The notes under the pieces were generated by a model. It saw only the letters and a list, made by a program, of their open reading frames with translations, did no database searches and was not told the DNA's origin. DNA of 64,000 nt from Gonatopus flavifemur (Eukaryota; Arthropoda; Insecta; Hymenoptera; Dryinidae). The DNA lies in NCBI GenBank assembly GCA_018340375.1, contig JAFFJZ010000006.1:29456001-29520000 (forward strand). Direction: 5' to 3'. Below, one piece after another: positions 48,581-61,300 of the stretch. Both the position numbers and the translations under genes were made by a program. Within the stretch, counting starts at the first letter, position 1; the number at the start of each line of letters is the position of its first letter.

Positions 48581-49690
48581 CTATATCCTGACATTTGCTT
48601 TCCTTGATTCTCTTATTATTTTATCCCTCAGTGCCTTGTATGTTTGCTGGTTTTGTTCGCTACTCTTATTCTTGCATCTCCTCCTTTCATCAATCAAATC
48701 GAGAATTTCTTCCGTTATCCATGGTTTCTTAGGCTCTACTCCATCGTTCTTCAAAATTTCATCTGCACATTGTTCTATGTTCCCCTTCATATTTGTCCAT
48801 CTACTCTCTATTTCCAAGTCTTTCTGTTGTCGATCCTCCAACTTTTCGTCCAACATCACTTTGAATGTCTCCTGTGTTTGTCCTTGTTTGAGATTCTTCA
48901 AATTCCATCTTTTTGCATTTTCCTTTTGCAACATATTGTGATAAGTTTTACAGCTTTTCACTTGGTTTCTAAATCTTTGTTTTACTAATATGTAATCAAT
49001 TTGGAATCTTGCTGTATCTCCTGGCATTCTCCAAGTATAGATCCTTCTTGAATGATTTTTGAATAATGTGTTGGTAATAACCATTTCATGGCTTTCACAG
49101 AATTCGATTGAACTTTGTCCTCTTTCATTTCTTTTTTCTAACGCAAAATCTCCCATTATGTTGTCCTCTTTTCCTTGCCCTACTACCGCATTCTAGCCGC
49201 CTATCATCATTAAATTTTCTCCTTCCTTTACATATTCTATCACTTCTTTTATTTCATCGTACGTTTTTTCGATATTTTCCTCCGAGTACGCAGATGTGCG
49301 CATGTATACTTGAACTTTAACAGTATCTACCGGTTTTGTTCTAACTCTGACCATCATTACGCGTTCGCTATGTTGCAAATAATTTTCTATCCTATTCCCT
49401 ACCTTTTTATGCATTCTAATTCCCACACCTGCTTGACCATTCTTTAATCCTGTATGAATGATTCTGAAATCCCCTTCTTGCGGCCATCTCATTTCACTAA
49501 TTCCCATTACATCGATACCTAACCTATTCACTGCTAATTTCAAATTTTCTAGTTTTCCCGTTTGTCTCAGTGATCTAACATTCCACGCTTCAACTCGTAG
49601 GATGTTCTCTTTCTTTCCTATCTTCTTTGGTTTTCTATCTTGTTTGATGAAGCTCTCTCGAGCAGTCTCCACCCGGAGATCCGAGCGGGA
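48581..49690 (-). pseudogene. Endonuclease part of RTE-type polyprotein
   Basis: The apurinic-type endonuclease nicks target DNA to prime reverse transcription. WNVRSL (residue 30 region) and SEMRWP carry the usual catalytic Asn and Glu, and RFQIDYILV carries the C-terminal catalytic Asp. The central GD(F/W)N motif is wrecked: it reads GG, then TAG, then NAVVG, so the Asp is lost and a Trp codon appears to have become a stop. The first part opens with GTG, not ATG. The second part continues in frame as MGDFALEKRNERGQ to QIDYILV and a Lys/Glu-rich linker, then shifts frame near 48600. It was one polyprotein with the reverse transcriptase that follows. Confidence 0.85.
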
Positions 49691-49739
49691 GGCTATTTTA
49701 CCTCCGGAATGTCGTTGTTGTTTTTTTTTTCAATAAATT

Positions 49740-50279
49740 AAAATTTCAAAATTCTAGGTTTGGAGAAAGATTTCATTTCCTCGGGAATATTAAAAGATGT
49801 CAAGGAAGATAGTTTCCCGCTGCTTTCCCTCCGTTTTCACCGATGTTCCTGGCGTTGAGATGATTTAGTTTCTCTTAGTTTGTATTCTCCTTCTCGAGTA
49901 GTTTATTCCACCCAAAACAGAGACCCAAATCTGAGATACTTATCCTCTCCACCACTTAAAGGAAGTAGATACTACCAAGGATGGATAAAAAGGATATCAA
50001 GGACAGGTATCAAGAATATCACCCTGGAAGACCCGTAATCATCCCACGGGGAGGAGCACTGAGGCATTGACTCCCAATTATTGTCCCTTTTGAAATGTTG
50101 AATCCTGTTTCCCAAATGACATCTGTGAGGAATTGCTGAAGAGTGAATCGTTTATTGAAACGAATTGGTAATTGAATGAAGAATTTTATCACAAAACCCA
50201 TAAAGATTTTGCAAATCCCGTGGAAGGAATCGAAAAGAATGACGGCACTTTTTTCCATCGGGCGTTTTCAGCAGGAATT
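49740..50279. other. No gene seen
   Basis: Nothing recognised. Confidence 0.4.
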
Positions 50280-50451
50280 CCCAAGTAAACATACTTTAGT
50301 CATTGACGAGTTTTGTAACATTCAACTAGTCAGAAACTAGACCCTATTAAGTACCTCACCAGAACCTCACTCTAGAGACTTGCAAGCGTCTAGTTTCTTA
50401 GCATCTGACTGTTACAAAACTCCTCAATGACTAGAGCATTTTTACTAAAGG
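50280..50451. mobile_element. Palindromic element with CTAGT word
   Basis: Arms CCCAAGTAAACATACTTTAG and, from the right, CCTTTAGTAAAAATGCTCTA continue inverted through AGTCATTGA(C/G)GAGTTTTGTAACA. The centre carries CTAGTCAGAAACTAGAC and its near-complement GTCTAGTTTCTTAGCATC. The ends resemble CCCAGGTAAAAA. No target duplication was resolved. Confidence 0.55.
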
Positions 50452-50633
50452 ATCTTACCAAATCTTTCGCTTCATTCCATAATTGTTGAATAATTTGAAA
50501 CACAACGGTTACACATAATGTCACATTCTCAATACGCTTCCAAAAATAATCTACTCCACTGACTCGCACTGAAAATTATCTTCTGGAACATTGTACCGGT
50601 CACCCTAAATGCGAGTATCGGTTTGTGAACGGG

Positions 50634-50826
50634 CAGGAGCGGACTATGGCCTGCGTCAACGGCGCCATGGCACAGGGGTGGCAAGGGTTTTGATAATTGA
50701 AAAATAATTTTTAGAAGAATATTAAATTCTAAGCCATAAAACAACATTTTTGGGTGATGAACATTTTCGTGAAAAATTAATTTTTGCTGCTATATAAGGG
50801 GTGGTAAGAACCAAAGTCCGCCTCTG
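50634..50826. mobile_element. hAT-type MITE
   Basis: The left end is CAGGAGCGGACTATGG and the right end, read inward, is CAGAGGCGGACTTTGG. The flanking 8-base duplication TGAACGG(G/A) differs at one position (50626-50633 and 50827-50834). It is 193 bases with no coding capacity. Confidence 0.8.
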
Positions 50827-50834
50827 TGAACGGA

Positions 50835-51679
50835 ATCCACCTTGTATCAGTTTTGTTCCATACGCAATCCTGTCAATGTACAAGCTGACTCTGTCATGGT
50901 TCCTTTGATGTGCCAATACTGGCACAACTCTGGCAATGGTACTGCGCCAGTACCATATGCCCATGTTTCAATTTCCGAATGAACATGTATAATACAAACC
51001 AGAACCAATTAATTTTTCATTTTTTCATATTTGAATTAAAACTTATTCCAGTATTATTTTATATTACTATTTACCGAGAGGACAAGGGGAAATAAGAATT
51101 GAAGGAATTAATATTGCGAGGAGACTACGCTTGTCTGAAATATAAAATATCTTTTCATTCAGAAGAAGATCGTAATGTACGTACGTTCCAACCTGATGTG
51201 TCCAGTCTTTTTCATAGGGGCCATAAACTTTACTCCATGATGCATATATATTCTTTCTGCATCACAAATGCGAGTATCGTTCACTTGGAAAATATAAGGT
51301 TTTGGACTCCGATATCAAACGAATACGGTACACGAATACTATGAACCGTAAATCTAACTTAACACCAAAGAATATCACTGTGTGCATGCATATATCTACG
51401 TATTCGCGAAAATCCTTCATCTGTACCCATAAAGCGATATCTGTATATACATGACATATGAATGTGCTCCCGATGTTTGATATTTGAAATTACAAAAACA
51501 AAGAATTAATAAAGTTGCATGAGAGATTAATTTCTAAGAGTATAGGATGTAAATGAAAAACATAATTTTCAATGATACCATAGGAAAATTTCTAAATCAT
51601 CATTGTAAATTATTCGCTACTGAAAATGAAATTACGAACTAGTCCCGGCGCGATATTGTTTCAAGAGTTGTTGGTGCTC
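50835..51679. other. Noncoding; CCAGTA/TACTGG word patch
   Basis: At 50905-50965 the words AATACTGGCACAACTCTGGC, ATGGTACTG and GCCAGTACC form a patch like the word blocks of the TIR elements, but ends were not found. The rest has nothing recognisable. Confidence 0.35.
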
Positions 51680-52003
51680 CCTGGGTGAAGAAACGGATTG
51701 ATTCTCGCCAAATCTCATTGAATCTTGCACAATGTTCCGACCAAATCCTATTCAACCATTTTCAAGAGATCAAAATGAAGATATTTCATTTGGAAGCTTA
51801 AACCGAATCTTATACACAGGGAAAAGTTTATATTAAAGGCTATTAGATACAGTATTGTGATATATTGTGGAATACACTCGATTATGACGAAAAGAGCTAT
51901 GACTATGCATTTTCTTATTACTTCGCATATTGAATTCAAGAAGAGTTGTGGTAATCTGTCGCATACTCATGATTCTTTTCGCCACAATAAAGTATATCCC
52001 ACG
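51680..52003. repeat. Dispersed repeat R, longest copy
   Basis: Its low end (51680-51750) matches 24226-24296 and its high end (51825-52003) matches 41665-41825, all in the same orientation, so this copy bridges two partial copies. On the minus strand one frame contains a hydrophobic stretch (ALFVIIECIPQYITILYLIA) between the two conserved patches, with stops elsewhere. I cannot assign it to a transposon or a gene family. Confidence 0.5.
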
Positions 52004-55000
52004 GCTACGATATAAATATATCACTTTTTACTACAAAATGTTCTCCTCGTACCGACGCAGTACCTGAAGAAACACAGACACTGGAACAGAAACTGGAATT
52101 TACGGTGAAACTCTATCGGTTCTTATCGTATTCTATAGGATTTGAGAGAAATGCATCTGATTTTATCGTATACAATTCCTATACCAGTTATTTAAAATAA
52201 CATGGTTATATTTTTCTGAATAATTAATACTTTCTCTGCAGGAATTTCACGATAAAACCGCAAATATTTTTCAAAATGACAATCGATAGAGGTTTATCGA
52301 ATTGCCTTTTCAGAAAGCAAAAGAAACACGTTGAAATTTAGCTTCTAAAACCTTACCAAAGACGATTTTTCATTGCCATCGTGGAAAAAATTTACTTTGG
52401 AAGGGATTTATTGAAAGCTCATCGAATGAGGATTGATCCCGGGTCCAGCGAATCTCTGAAAAAAAATATTTCGCGGATAAATGTGTATCATTGGGATTAG
52501 CTCTGGGTTTATTCTTACAATTTTAAGAGACGAGAGTGAAGCTGGCAGCCGATTGATGTAACTTTTGATAAAATTGTTTTATTCAAAGTTCTGAATCGAT
52601 TGTTGATATGAAACATATTTTAATCAAAAGTTACAATCATCGGCTGCTATAGCTCCACTCTCATTTTGAACAATTAAGTAATTTGAGTTGAATTCTGGCA
52701 CAAACTTAGAATCAATATCGCACGAATCCAGAGTATTTATGAGGAATCCTAAATGATTTTGAAGAACTTACGGAGATAAAATCTAACAAGTTCAGAGAGC
52801 AAGAGATTTCAAAGAGATTTCTTCGCCGTGTCTGCAATGCCTGCGCCATATGTTTATAATGCCCCCTTGCTTGTCTCCGTTCTCTTCGTCTTTGAAGAAT
52901 GTTTCGACTCATAGACAGCTTCCAAGAGATCTCAAAGAGGTTTTATGAGGATTTCTCATAAATAGTTTCATAGATACGAGATTCGTGTGACGCATCGAGT
53001 TCTAACGATTCGAAATTCTGAAATATTTCAAATCAATTTCAAACATCGTCTCGCAAGAAATCTTCGAATTTCGTTGTTCGTGACAAACAGTCCACCCAGG
53101 GTGGAAATAATTAATTCGGAAACACAAAGAATTGAATAACGGTAAACCCGATATAGATGTAATCGAATAACAAACCACGAGAGAACATGATTTTCGAGCA
53201 CACATGCATATACACATACATAAGAAAAAAGAAAGGAACATACAAAAGCAAAGCTAAATGTTAATTCTTTATACGTTTGACATGGTCACGAAAACGACAA
53301 CGACGATGACGACTACGACAGGGTCATTGCTGTTTTGAAAGTAAAATGTACGCCCTGAAAAATATTCGAAGCGATTCTGAGAAGTCCGAGCGTGACAAAA
53401 CTCGAGACCACCGCCATTATATATTGAATATATCGATGGCCTTGCGTTAAATATACTATTTATTTGTAAGCATGCATTTAAAAAAGATTATTGTACGAGT
53501 CGCAAAAGTCTACCGTGTACGAACGAACGATCGATCGGCACATTATTGAAAATGAATATTTATCCTTCGATGCAGACGCGAACACGAATCATCGATGATC
53601 GTTATCGAGGTTGGTTGTACGATTTCAGATTAGATAAAGATGATTTACGATCACAAAGATGACGATGATCACGACAAAAAGGTGAAATTTCGTTCATGAA
53701 CGATAAATGATGAGCTACGTTATTCTTTCGAAGTCAAAGAATACGGTATTAGAAAAACCACAGTTGGATCTCAAACGTCGATGTATGAAGAACAGTGCAT
53801 AAATCGCTCCGATATTTCAAGTTCGCTAATTGAACGATAAATTTAGCTCGGATGATGATCGGAAATCCATTTTTCGAGATCCGATGAAATGAAAGCAAGA
53901 GAGAAAGGTAAGATCCGTTTAATAAGACATCATCGATTCAACGAAGAAAGTATTCCTTCTTGTTGATGTAAGAGAAATGAAAATAAACTCGGGATTCATC
54001 TCATTTATTTCCAGTACCCCTCATCGATCTATCCGACTCTGTGTATCATCGATCTCATTGAATTACAAATCATATAAAATTTCCCAAACGCGGGGATTAT
54101 GTTTGAAAATCTCTCTCGCGAGCCTCTGAATTTGAACACGAACGTCCTGTGTAAGATAAACCAGGCTTCCGCTCCGATCATTACGCTTTTTCCGATCCAG
54201 ATTCAACTAAGGTTAAACGATGAATCGTGAGGAGGAAGAGAAAAACGAGGAAGGAAATGGACAGGAAGATGATGGTATAAGATGGTAGGAGAAAGAGGTG
54301 CAAGACGATACTCGAAGAACCGTTCGTATCAACTCTTTCGCTACACACTCTGGATGTTCTGGAATCCTTCGTATGTGCCTACTGTCTTGTAATTGTAGTT
54401 AATTGTAATGTATTTTCAGTTACCTTTTCCTTCACAGTTGCCTACAACGGCTATAGAATCCGTTATACGAAGATGAAACACGAGCGAGAGCGGACAGTAA
54501 TCACGTTATCTTCCGGATTCTGAAGGCCGACGACGTTTGAAGGTGGTTCATTGGCACACGTTCGAAGCTTTCTATTTTCTCTAATGGCGTACGGTACCTG
54601 CATTATGAACCGAAATCTCCTATCGATTTTATATCAAATAAATTCCGATTGAATTCTTGATCGACGTGAACTGTGGTCCATTCGAACGTTAATCGTTCCG
54701 AGAGGTCAAAGTTGTTCCGGGATGGAACAGAATAGACAAATTTTGAGATTTTTCTGTCCTGGGAATTGATTGATCCATCGATGAATCATGAATAATATTA
54801 TTGTTCTTTGAAAGGTCATTGACAACAAAAACCCCAGTTTCTGCATTAGGAATTTCTCCTCAGAATTCCCTTTGGAATGTTGAAATTAAATTCTATGAAT
54901 GATTGTTGTTGTTTTCTTATTGAGAAGGATGCTTTATCTGTCATCAAAGAGCTGGATTATTCCACAGTGGCATACCGTTTTCCTCGGGCACATCAGTTTA

Positions 55001-56199
55001 AAGACGTTGAAAATAGCTTTTGGAAAAAAATATAATTTCCTTAAAAATCCTCAGAGCGACTTCCCTCCGGTGAGTGACACCCAAATAATAAAGAAATAAT
55101 CTGTGAATGAATAACAAAATATCCAATATTTCACTCACACTCTGTCCGATCCTTTTGAATATTCAATTTCACGCAATGCAGCTTAAGCTCCTCTAAATAT
55201 TATTCCATCCTCTCGGGCTCCTAATAGAGGAAGGAAAATAATAACTTTCCCTCGTTTTGTATGCGATATGGAATTCCCTAGAGCGATAGGATATTCCTGC
55301 TCCAGGAATGACACGGAGAGAAGCTAATTTCATGCTCTACATACCTTTTTTCGAGTGAATCAGTCATATAATTGTAAATAGTTTTGTTTGACGTTAATAC
55401 ATGTTTATTTTTTCATTTGATTCCAGAAAAAAAAGAAACAGAGAGAAAAGTGCCCTAAACCCTGCACGTCTAGAAGGCAATTTCTACAGGATGTTCTCTC
55501 AGACAGGCAATCCACTCTCTTCGCTTCGCAATTCAAGCGATCTGCAATTTCCCACAACGCTTTTCTTATTTTTCCTCGACCTTCTACGACCAACCCTTCC
55601 CTCGTGTGACAAACTAGGCGTTGGTTGAATCAATTTGTTCGACATTCATATTAAATTTCATATCGAAGGTATATTTCAATCGAACGATTTGCTTGGATTT
55701 CTCGATATTCTTTATGATGGTATTCTATTTTGCGGAACACATTGATTTGCTGGCAAATAAATTTGACGGATCCATGATGCGTATCGATGCATGGAATTCA
55801 TATTGAATTCATTGTTCATCCTGGCACGGGGATCAATTCAATACGGTTTTTTGATGAAAAATATCCGTTATATTCCCAGCGAGTTTTAGAATATCTTCTT
55901 CAGTGCTTTTTTGCAACGAAATTTGGAATCCTCCTCAAGAATTTTAATATGAAAATTGTATAGATTCGTGTTCCAGTATCGGAACATCTCTTTATACAAC
56001 AACAGATTTCTAATAAGACGAAACATGACTTGTATAGCGCAAGTAACATATCCCACTTACGTAAAAGAGAATCATCTATCGATCCGACCGAGCAGCATCC
56101 ATTAAAATACTCTAGAAAATGTTTCATGTGCGTCAGAAAAATGGGAACATAGAGAAGAGAGTTGATTCGAAATAAACCTTGAAGGCAATTCCTCCTCGA
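52004..56199. other. No gene identified
   Basis: GATGATGATCG- and GACGA-type short words are frequent at 53280-53700. No frame over about 80 codons is recognisable. Confidence 0.4.
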
Positions 56200-56660
56200 C
56201 AAGGGAACAGCTCTCTTCGCTCGTTCGACCTACACTCTCCACGTAATACAGTTTAAGCTCCCCTCTCCCCTCTATCTGCAACTCTCTCCTCTCTCCCTCT
56301 TTCCGTTCCCCTTTCACAATCTCTTCAACAAACTATCCTGATTCGACGACGTAGACGTTTTGTCAGACAGCGTCGTTCTACGTGGATTCTCGATCCGACG
56401 AAGACGACGGCGAGGAGGAGAAAAGGTGGGAGGAATTGTTTGTAAACAGTATATAGTTGAAGGGAAAGAGAGAGGAGATTGTTGGAAAGAAAGAAGAGGA
56501 GGGTACAAGAAGAGACTTTCTCCCTCCAAGTGTTACATAATCTCAAACACGGCCTCATCGCGCTTCGTCGTCAACGTCTGGGTATAGCGGGAACGACCTA
56601 CTCGACCCACTGTCCCCCAAGCGTCGTTGTCAGCGTCGTTGGGTCATGCGGTAACAGAGA
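56200..56660. promoter_or_regulatory. CpG-dense, purine/pyrimidine-tract region
   Basis: Pyrimidine tracts (CTCCCCTCTCCCCTC near 56256) are followed by CGACGACGTAGACG, CCGACGAAGACGACGGCGAGG and purine tracts. This resembles insect promoter or 5' leader DNA, but a start site is not visible. Two overlapping 131-codon frames in and beyond it (56479-56874, 57025-57420) have no domain. Confidence 0.3.
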
Positions 56661-57420
56661 CCCATTCGCGCACATTGAATATCTACCTACTTCAGAGCTT
56701 TTCCTATCGCACATCATCGTCCCGTGCCCTATGTACAACAACCATGTCACATCCCGCTCACTCTTAGGTTTACGTCGTCATCGTTATAGTCATGACTATC
56801 ATCGTCATCGTCATGGTACGACCAAGTGGCGAGAAAAATTGTCAACGTACATCGTATGTAGTATGTACACGTAACAACAGAGTATACGTATAAATATGTG
56901 TATATACGAACTTAACAGTAGCTTCAGTGACTGCACTCTCAACCTACTCAACCGGAACGGGATATGGATGCGTCCGGTTGGCTGGTCCATTATTACACAC
57001 AAATGACGGTACCTACGCGTCCTGGTGAGTCCAGCACACAAGTGGATTGAGCGAATCTTGCCAGAATTGGAGGAAGAACGGATGTACTGGCAATGTCATG
57101 AAGAAAATCACGTACTAGCGGAGATTAGTTATTACCCAAACACCCCGAGTCTCCTCGTGCACGTCGAGAACGGTGAAACATTATGGAACACTCTCTTCCC
57201 ACTTTCCCCTGCACGCGAATCGCATTCATCTTCCACTATCAACTATCATCCCTGTGAAATCAATTTTGTTCTAATTCTTATTTCCTTCACCGAGATACAC
57301 GTTATTAACGCTATATGCAAAACAAAAAAGTTCGTACATAGAGAAATCCGGAGAAACTTTATACAACAAGGTCGTTCAAGGCTGTCTTCTTTGAATTTTC
57401 AACATCAAAAATCTCTATAA

Positions 57421-58130
57421 TTTTCATGAATATTCAATGAGAATGATACATCTCAAAATTGCACGCACAAATTAATTCTCTCAGTATTTTCTAAAACAGA
57501 ACAACCTCATTTTTGTCGGATAATGTTGAAATTTCGTAATGAATAATAAATTGAATTCCTATCCATGAGTCATCGGTTTTTGCATCACGCATCGCGTTGA
57601 AATTTCCATATCGCATCAAATGTTTACCCGTGTGTTAGAATAATATCGAATCTGAAGTTGACTCAAGGTGGAATCGACACGACGTTCACCACGCTTGTTC
57701 GAATGATTGAATTCGTAAGAATTTTTAGATAAGTAATTTTCTACGATTCAATCAGGAGGGAAAGAAGTGTTGTTCATTCCAAAGCGAAGGCCTCCTCGTT
57801 CCTGAGAAATCACGTGGACGTACGGTCCTACGACCTCGTCATGGTATTTCTCACGATCCTTGAAAGATTTCTCATCTCAACGCGATGTTTTCTCTGTCAC
57901 TGATCATTCTAACCGCATTTTTTTAACAAGTCTCGTTCTTGTGTCGTTAATTGATATATATATCTTATTCATCTGTCATAAATATTTCGAAAATATGTCT
58001 ATGTTGAGAAAATCTTTCAATTAGGACTGTTGTAAGAACTGCGTGCTTGAAATGTATTCGAATGTAAAGGTCAGATGTATTGTAGACATTGATCAATCTC
58101 AATTACCAGATGAAAATCAAGACACGGCCC
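57421..58130. other. No gene seen
   Basis: Nothing recognised. Confidence 0.4.
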
Positions 58131-58330
58131 TCTACTGGCGCAGTATTGTTTCCAGAGGTGCTGATATAGATAATTCAAGATCACTTTGCATACCAGGGCT
58201 GATCCAGTAACGGAATTGAATCAACGGGGTATTGGAATTTCAACCCTGCCGATACTGGAATTGTGCACGTGACACAAGTAGTACTGGGATTGTGAGTCAT
58301 TATACACAACCACGCTACAACTCTACAGGG
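58131..58330. repeat. TACTGG/CCAGTA word patch
   Basis: CTACTGGCGCAGTATTG, ATCCAGTAACGGAATTG, GGTATTGGAATTTC, GATACTGGAATTG and AGTACTGGGATTG occur within about 160 bases. It looks like another reiterated-word block, but I could not find inverted ends. Confidence 0.35.
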
Positions 58331-61300
58331 TGTTGTAAGCTTAAATATCAGCTAAAGTAACATCTTTGTTCAACAAATTCATTATAGAGATGCAAGGTTT
58401 CAACCCACATTCCTTTTAAAAGACTCGAATCAAAGATTGTGGACTAAACCCTCTATATTTTTGACTGCGTTTTGGAATTCACCACGCAAACATGACTCCT
58501 GTTCGTTTTTATAGACCACTGTCAGTCGTTCATATGGAATTCAATTGCCTTCTATCCCTACCACGTTCGACGAAATAATCAATACTCTTCATGTAGAATT
58601 TATTTCCAAGTGACATCCAGGTTACAACATCGAGACGGCATTCCATCATTTTGCCGTACGCAAAATCCAACGTAGACAAATTCCGAAAAGCGTTTTCTGA
58701 ATCAAAATGAAAAATCTACCTCACTCGACACACTTCTTCTATTTCTGGAATCACGTCGCGTGTTTACAATGGAATAAATCAGTATTTTCTATCTATTATC
58801 GGCTTCCTTCTGCTGCTTTCTTCGTTCTACATAATAATTATCGAATCATTAACTTTATTAAATACATTTAGATCCTCAACGACCCAGGGAATTTTCTATT
58901 CGATGGAATGGTATGTCTATGTTTATCATTCGTTAACCTATGCGTGGATTTCGCAACTCAATTCGCACTTCTACGTGGCAGGAATGCACATAGAATGATC
59001 GTAAAAGACTAGGAAGAGAATAAATGTAGGAAGGAATAAATAGGAACTATATGTACGTGTTTAACACGTATATTTATGATTTCTAAGTAGTTACTTAGCG
59101 GAGACTTGTCCCAAAATCTAGGCGTTGCGCTTTTTCCATTCATAAATGGAAACATGTGAAGGTATTTGTCTATTAATAAACTCGTCGAGGAGGTATTCGA
59201 TTCTCTACGGGTAGAAATGATTACTCAAAGTGTCAATTAGATATTATGACAATCAAAGTGAATACTTTTCATATTCAGATGAGGGAGTGAAACATAAGTG
59301 AAGAGTTTATATATAAATTTTACATAGTTTCTTCTTCAACACCCATATTAGGGACTTTTTAAAAAAAATTCCACGATGAATTCATAGAGGATTCTTCGAT
59401 ACTATATTGGAATCAATGTGGGGTGTGGGCCAACAACGAAGCCATCCGATAATTAACCGATGTACGGTGATGTTGGATGGCCAACAGTTCATTCCCCTGA
59501 CAAAGCAAATAAGGAGCAGTTATACATGGTCCAGTTATCCTCCATTGATAGACCACAAATCGCAATCATTTTGCACCATTATTGGACTACTCGTTGATTC
59601 CATACGTAGCCGATTATTCAACATCATTACTGATCCCATCGTATCATCCAGAAACCAATCCTTGAGGAACTATCGATCATTGATCAACCGGTTATGAGAA
59701 ATACAATCAACGCCTTAAAAATGATAATGCCATCAGTTGAATCCATTTCACGAAAGTATTCTATAATTTTCATCTACAATAATTACAACACCGTTCAGTG
59801 ATCATGAGAAAAACAAGAACTGGAAATTCCACGTGAATACATCGAGGATGATTCACGTCGTCCACCGAAAATTTCCCAAGAATCCATCCACGGAGATGAG
59901 AATAATTGAAAATAATGAGGAAATGATTCATTCGAATGATTCAATTTGCATGAAATTTATTTACCGCGCAAGACCTTTAAAATGAATCATTTCCATTTCG
60001 CGATGAAAGCAACGAATCGAGCTCCCGATTCACGTGCTTTAGGAACTCGTGAAAACAAACGCCAGCTCGATTCTTAATAACGATGATGGCGATGATATTT
60101 TTGGAACGAGTGAGATATATAAAGTACATTATATACACCTGGTTGCCATTCGAGGCTTGCGTGTGTACACAAACGCAACAAACTCATACTATAGATTGTA
60201 AACAACGCCCGTGGGAGCACCGCGCACAGCTTATTCACATTCGGTACACGAGGCCAACGTCTAGGTCATTCGTTAACGAGCAGTGAACCAGATTTAACAA
60301 AATTATTTCCTAAACAAAGTTTATCTTCATGATACGTATGAACAACATTGACATCCATCGTTATCTATAAGTAATAATAAACACAAGTTGCTTTGCGCGA
60401 ACCTGTTGAAATTTAAATTTGTCTACACGTATGAACGTGATTTATCATTGATTGTATCGCAATTTCCTTCAAAATCGGGTGTTATTCGGAAAAGGGAAAG
60501 AAAAGAGGAAATGTGAATGTAAAACCGTTTCGCTGGCTTTGTATGAATCTTTTGAAAGCTGGATAAAACTCTTTCTACCGCACTCGGGGTTGTACTTACT
60601 GAATATGGACTGCGAGCCAAAAATTATATTGTTTTTTTAGATCCAGGCAATGTTGATGGAAAAGAAAAGAATTGAATTTTCAACTGCAATCGATTCAAAT
60701 TCAATAAAATTGTATACGAGCAATAGAAATAGATTTTACAGATACTGAGGAATGAGTGCAACCGACAGAGTTGATTCGACTATCCAATTTCTGTTGGAGA
60801 CTTTTGAATTCTTGTGAATTCTGAGTACCGAATTTGAGGGATTTTCTATACTAATAGGACGACAAATGAAGTGCTTGGAAGGAGAGTTCACGAATTATGG
60901 TAAACTACCATAAATGAGGTTCAAAGGCGTACAAATGTGTGAAAGTCGGTGGCATGGTGAAGTACCATAAAAAAACACGATATTGCAACAACAATGTAGT
61001 AGATTAGAATTCAACCCACCTTTCCGCCAACATTGTCAATTCAGCAAGACAAAGCCACTGAATTCAAATCGGAGGGATGATTACTGAATAATGAATATGT
61101 CAAGTGGAGGACAATGTTCTATTATTGGTGGAGCGTTGAATATGGAATGAGTTTTTAGTCAGCAATAGAAAGTCTTAAATTTAGCTCATTTCATGACTGA
61201 ATCTATGATGCAAACAAATTGAGCCGGAAAAACAATCGTCGACACAATGGAAAAGGCATTGTCTGCTAACTAAGATGCAAACAGATTGAGACTTTCTTTT

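Larger units (their letters stand above)
45880..49735 (-). mobile_element. RTE-clade non-LTR retrotransposon, dead, near full length
   Basis: On the minus strand the element starts near 49735 with GGAGGTAAAATAGCCTCCCG and an AAC-rich leader, continues through an endonuclease and a reverse transcriptase, and ends near 45880 with a short ATG-rich tail (TTTCATGATGATGACC). Removing the 1,008-bp insert leaves about 2.85 kb, close to the usual length of RTE elements, which carry one open frame and no LTRs. The reading frame is broken by several stops and frameshifts. No clear target-site duplication is visible. Confidence 0.88.

Noticed and set aside
48636..48988. Plus-strand frames of 101 and 114 codons
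   Set aside because: They are antisense shadows of the LINE polyprotein.
56479..57420. Two 131-codon plus-strand frames as exons of one gene
   Set aside because: Neither has a domain, their junctions are not supported by good splice sites, and CpG-rich DNA naturally has fewer stops.
59407..59697. 96-codon frame with GATGG/CCATC words as a gene
   Set aside because: No recognisable domain or exon signals were found.
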